Part shown: positions 30,471-32,616 of the stretch, piece by piece | Layout of the letters: the number at the start of each line of letters is the position of its first letter | How positions within the stretch are numbered: the first letter of the stretch is position 1 | Assembly (NCBI GenBank): GCA_964528155.1 | Contig: CAZGRL010000036.1 | Span: forward strand, 1 to 32,616 | Length of the DNA stretch: 32,616 nt | DNA from: G001797105 sp964528155 | GTDB lineage: Bacteria; Chloroflexota; Anaerolineae; Anaerolineales; E44-bin32 | Direction: 5' to 3' | Notes under the pieces: model-generated | Seen by the model: only the letters and a program-made list of their open reading frames with translations | Database searches by the model: none | What the model was told of the DNA's origin: nothing | Translations under genes and position numbers: made by a program

Positions 30471-31472
30471 TCACGCAGGAAGCTTCATCTTCATCCACGT
30501 GCTTGTGTTATGGAAATCGCTGACCGCGGTCCCCGGAGGGACGACTTCATCCAGTTCGGCCGCAGCCTGTCGATCAAGCTGGATGTCGAGTACCGATAGG
30601 GCGGCGTCGAGATGGGCCTCGGTACGCGGACCGATGATCGGCGACGTGACGCCCGGTTGGTCCTTGACCCAAACCAACGCAAGCTGAAGCGGCGTCAGAC
30701 CGTACTTGCGGGCGATTTCAGCGATCCGACTCGCTGTGGCGATCGCCCTCGGTGTGACGCGTTCGGCTGCCCACGTCTGGATGCGAGCAGCACGCGAGCC
30801 GTCGGGTAGATTCTCGGCGTCGGCATACCGTCCGGCGAGCATACCCATTGCCAGAGGCGACCAGGGGAGCAATGCCAGCTCGTAACGCTGTGCGAGTGGG
30901 ACAAGCTCATTCTCAATCCGGCGGTCGAGGAGATTGTAGGGCGGTTGTTCGGAAACGTAGCGCGCCAGGCCGAAGCGCTCACTGATCGCCAGCCCCTCCA
31001 TCACTCGCCAGGCCGGGAAGGTTGAGCATCCGATGTAGCGCACCTTGCCTTGGTGGACCAGATCATCCAGCGCTCGAAGTGTCTCATCTTGCTGAAGATC
31101 GAAGACCGGTCGGTGAAGTTGGTACAGATCTATCCAGTCCGTCCCCAGGCGATGCAGCGAATTCTCGACCTCCATTAGAATGTGCCGGCGAGAGCTGCCC
31201 CTGTCGTTCGGATCCTCGGACATGGGGAAATACACTTTGGTCGCCAGGATCACGTGCTCACGCTTGCCTCCGGCGAGCGCCTTCGAGAGGACAGTTTCGC
31301 TGCCGCCGTTGACGTATGTATTCGCCGTGTCGATGAAGTTGATCCCGGCATCCATGGCTGTGTGCACCATCCGGATGGACTCGGCCTCCGGGGTCGGCCC
31401 ACCGAAGTTCATCGTCCCGAGGCACAGCGGCGAGACAAGCACACCGGTTCGTCCAAGCAGTCGATAGTCCAT
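30471..31472 (-). CDS. Aldo/keto reductase
   Basis: A 333-residue (beta/alpha)8 NADPH-dependent oxidoreductase that reduces aldehydes or ketones. The catalytic tetrad is complete: Asp48 (FIDTANTY), Tyr53, Lys79 (ATKVYF) and His120 (LYQLHRP). The cofactor loop near the C-terminus reads TSPIIGPRTEAHLD. The pattern is of the bacterial AKR11/12-like 'predicted oxidoreductase' group; the substrate cannot be inferred. ATG 31472 with GAGGAG six bases upstream fixes the start, although the frame is open 11 codons further. Monocistronic by appearance. Confidence 0.93.
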   Translation of the reverse strand: MDYRLLGRTGVLVSPLCLGTMNFGGPTPEAESIRMVHTAMDAGINFIDTANTYVNGGSETVLSKALAGGKREHVILATKVYFPMSEDPNDRGSSRRHILMEVENSLHRLGTDWIDLYQLHRPVFDLQQDETLRALDDLVHQGKVRYIGCSTFPAWRVMEGLAISERFGLARYVSEQPPYNLLDRRIENELVPLAQRYELALLPWSPLAMGMLAGRYADAENLPDGSRAARIQTWAAERVTPRAIATASRIAEIARKYGLTPLQLALVWVKDQPGVTSPIIGPRTEAHLDAALSVLDIQLDRQAAAELDEVVPPGTAVSDFHNTSTWMKMKLPA

Positions 31473-31505
31473 GATGATCTCCTCAAATAGGTGTGTTCTC
31501 CTCAT

Positions 31506-31726
31506 CCATTACCAGTGCGTTTTCCCCTCGACTTTGGCCCTAGGTGAGGGTAGGGCAAATCGTGGCCACGCATCAGCTTCCCGCCACACATCCTGCGTGG
31601 CTCATGGCATGCGTGCAGGGCATGCTGGCCGGACAGGCCGGAAAGCCGAGCGCACTCGAAGGACGCCTCTTCGACCTCCGCTGCTTGCAGTGCCGGTCGA
31701 GGTCGCGCAGCGAGGGTCGGGCTTGC
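31506..31726. other. Intergenic region, no gene supported
   Basis: Between the ankyrin gene stop and the reductase leader, both on the minus strand. Short plus-strand frames cross it but are antisense continuations from the ankyrin gene. No clear terminator was found. Confidence 0.35.
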
Positions 31727-32470
31727 CTACACCGATCCCCCCGCTTGCCGCTCCAGTTGCTCTGCCACGGCAGCATGTCCCTTGGCCCGGGCGAGATCCT
31801 GCGGAGTGTCGCCTTCCTCCGATCTGGCATCGACACGCGCGCCCCGCTCGAGGAGCACGCGCACCATCTCCGTGTCGCCAAGGTCGGCTGCCTGATGCAA
31901 CGGCGTGTAGCCGCCAGCCTCGACGGCGTTCACATCCGCCTGCTGCTCCACGAGGCGGCGGGCCGTCCCGCGATGCCCGCCGGCCAACGCGGCATGCAGC
32001 GGTGTATTGGCGAGCGCGTTCTTCGATCGGGCGTCGACTTCAGCGCGGCGCGCCAGGAGAAGATCGACGACAGCCAACTGACCGAAATGCGCTGCCAGGT
32101 GGAGCGGCGTCCAGCCATCGTGGCTGAACGACAGAGCCAATTCAGGTTGGTCGTCCAGCATCCGCCGCACGCGTTGGACGTCTCCGATGGCGGCAGCCTC
32201 AAAGACGGAGACGGGAGCGCCCCGCTCGACGAGCATCTGGACGATCTCGTCGGCGTGGTAGTAGGCCGCCAGCAGCAGGGGCGTGTCGCCATCCTGCCCA
32301 GGGCCCGCGACCAGGCCGGGCTGCTCATCGAGGAGCCTCTGGATGCCTACGATATCGCCGGCCTTGATGGCGGCCAGAAGAGCAACCTGTCCTTCGGGGA
32401 GCTCCCTGGCCCGACCGCCAGGGCGGGCGGGATGCAGCCCTGCCTCCGATGATTCCTGACTCGTCCTCAC
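31727..32470 (-). CDS. Ankyrin-repeat protein
   Basis: A 247-residue protein made almost entirely of ankyrin repeats, a protein-protein interaction scaffold. About six repeats of roughly 33 residues start near residue 28; the clearest are GWTPLHLAAHFGQLAVVDLLLARRAEVDA, NTPLHAALAGGHRGTARRLVEQQADVNA and GYTPLHQAADLGDTEMVRVLLERGARVDA (cited in overlapping form; the TPLH turn and the helix pair are visible in each). The repeat near 80-105 lacks TPLH and is degenerate. No signal peptide, so probably cytoplasmic; partner unknown. GTG start at 32470 with AAAGGA seven bases upstream; no ATG precedes the repeats. Confidence 0.88.
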   Translation of the reverse strand: MRTSQESSEAGLHPARPGGRARELPEGQVALLAAIKAGDIVGIQRLLDEQPGLVAGPGQDGDTPLLLAAYYHADEIVQMLVERGAPVSVFEAAAIGDVQRVRRMLDDQPELALSFSHDGWTPLHLAAHFGQLAVVDLLLARRAEVDARSKNALANTPLHAALAGGHRGTARRLVEQQADVNAVEAGGYTPLHQAADLGDTEMVRVLLERGARVDARSEEGDTPQDLARAKGHAAVAEQLERQAGGSV

Positions 32471-32517
32471 CTCGCTATCCTTTGGCGGCGTACGTCATTG
32501 GATGCAGACGTTATCCC

Positions 32518-32546
32518 ATTCTATGCATGATCGTGGGGGATATCAA
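32518..32546 (-). promoter_or_regulatory. Near-consensus sigma-70 promoter of the ankyrin gene
   Basis: Minus-strand TTGATA (32541-32546), exactly 17 bases, then TAGAAT (32518-32523), each one base from consensus. Start expected near 32511, leader about 40 bases. The best promoter match in the window. Confidence 0.65.
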
Positions 32547-32616
32547 ACGCGCGATCTGATGCGGTGTGCCCCAAACTTGAGGGGATGGCTATTGGGGGGG
32601 GTGGTGGGGGGGAATT

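Noticed and set aside
32580..32616. G-rich run at the right edge as a G-quadruplex or origin
   Set aside because: Low-complexity sequence at a contig end, likely to be assembly or sequencing noise; too little context.

Overview
The window is GC-rich bacterial DNA, probably from an uncultured Chloroflexota (Anaerolineae-like) genome. This rests on general resemblance, not on a marker I could search. The hints are a Ser/Thr kinase with a long TPT/PPT-rich extracytoplasmic linker, DUF711 and VWA-lipoprotein families, a bacterial B-family polymerase of PolB2 type, and short palindromic repeats of the 'CTCACCCCC..' and 'CCTTCGAC..' kinds. Ten Ns at 17097-17106 show it is an assembled scaffold. I found no rRNA, tRNA, CRISPR array or complete insertion sequence.

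Layout: 1-696 is a truncated HisC-like aminotransferase (-). 930-2575 is a translationally coupled pair, GntR-type regulator then class II ketose-bisphosphate aldolase (-), with a near-palindromic AT-rich operator at the regulator's start codon. 2834-4531 is a DUF885 zinc-peptidase-like protein (+). 4611-5912 is NADP isocitrate dehydrogenase (-) and 6142-7119 UDP-glucose 4-epimerase (-). 7523-12318 is a tightly packed operon (-): macrodomain protein, SpoU-type RNA methyltransferase, DUF711 protein, UvrD/PcrA helicase, with ATGA overlaps at two junctions. 12501-14907 holds a small membrane protein and a PknB-like kinase (+). 15037-16819 is the infC-rpmI-rplT translation operon (-) followed by a small membrane protein; infC appears to start at the rare codon ATA. 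16973-17151 is an inverted-repeat element around the assembly gap. 17277-17948 is a membrane-anchored cytochrome c (-).

18491-22403 (-) is the most interesting block: a RecA-like protein with a degenerate P-loop and a C-terminal QPSLF resembling a sliding-clamp-binding motif, a small helical protein, a B-family polymerase with altered motif C, motif B and exonuclease motifs, and a four-helix membrane protein. A near-match to a GAAC-N4-GTTC SOS box lies upstream. By analogy with ImuA-ImuB-DnaE2 cassettes and damage-inducible archaeal PolB2, I propose a PolB2-based damage-tolerance module.

22679-25925 holds a membrane-spanning HTH/TPR regulator (-) divergent from a VWA lipoprotein (+), with an operator-like palindrome between them. 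26108-27536 carries a polytopic membrane protein and a PlsC-type acyltransferase (-). 27725-30399 carries a GNAT-like protein and an unrecognised 491-residue protein (+) ending at a good intrinsic terminator. 30471-31472 is an aldo/keto reductase (-) and 31727-32470 an ankyrin-repeat protein (-) with a near-consensus sigma-70 promoter. All four convergent gene junctions carry a hairpin-forming sequence.
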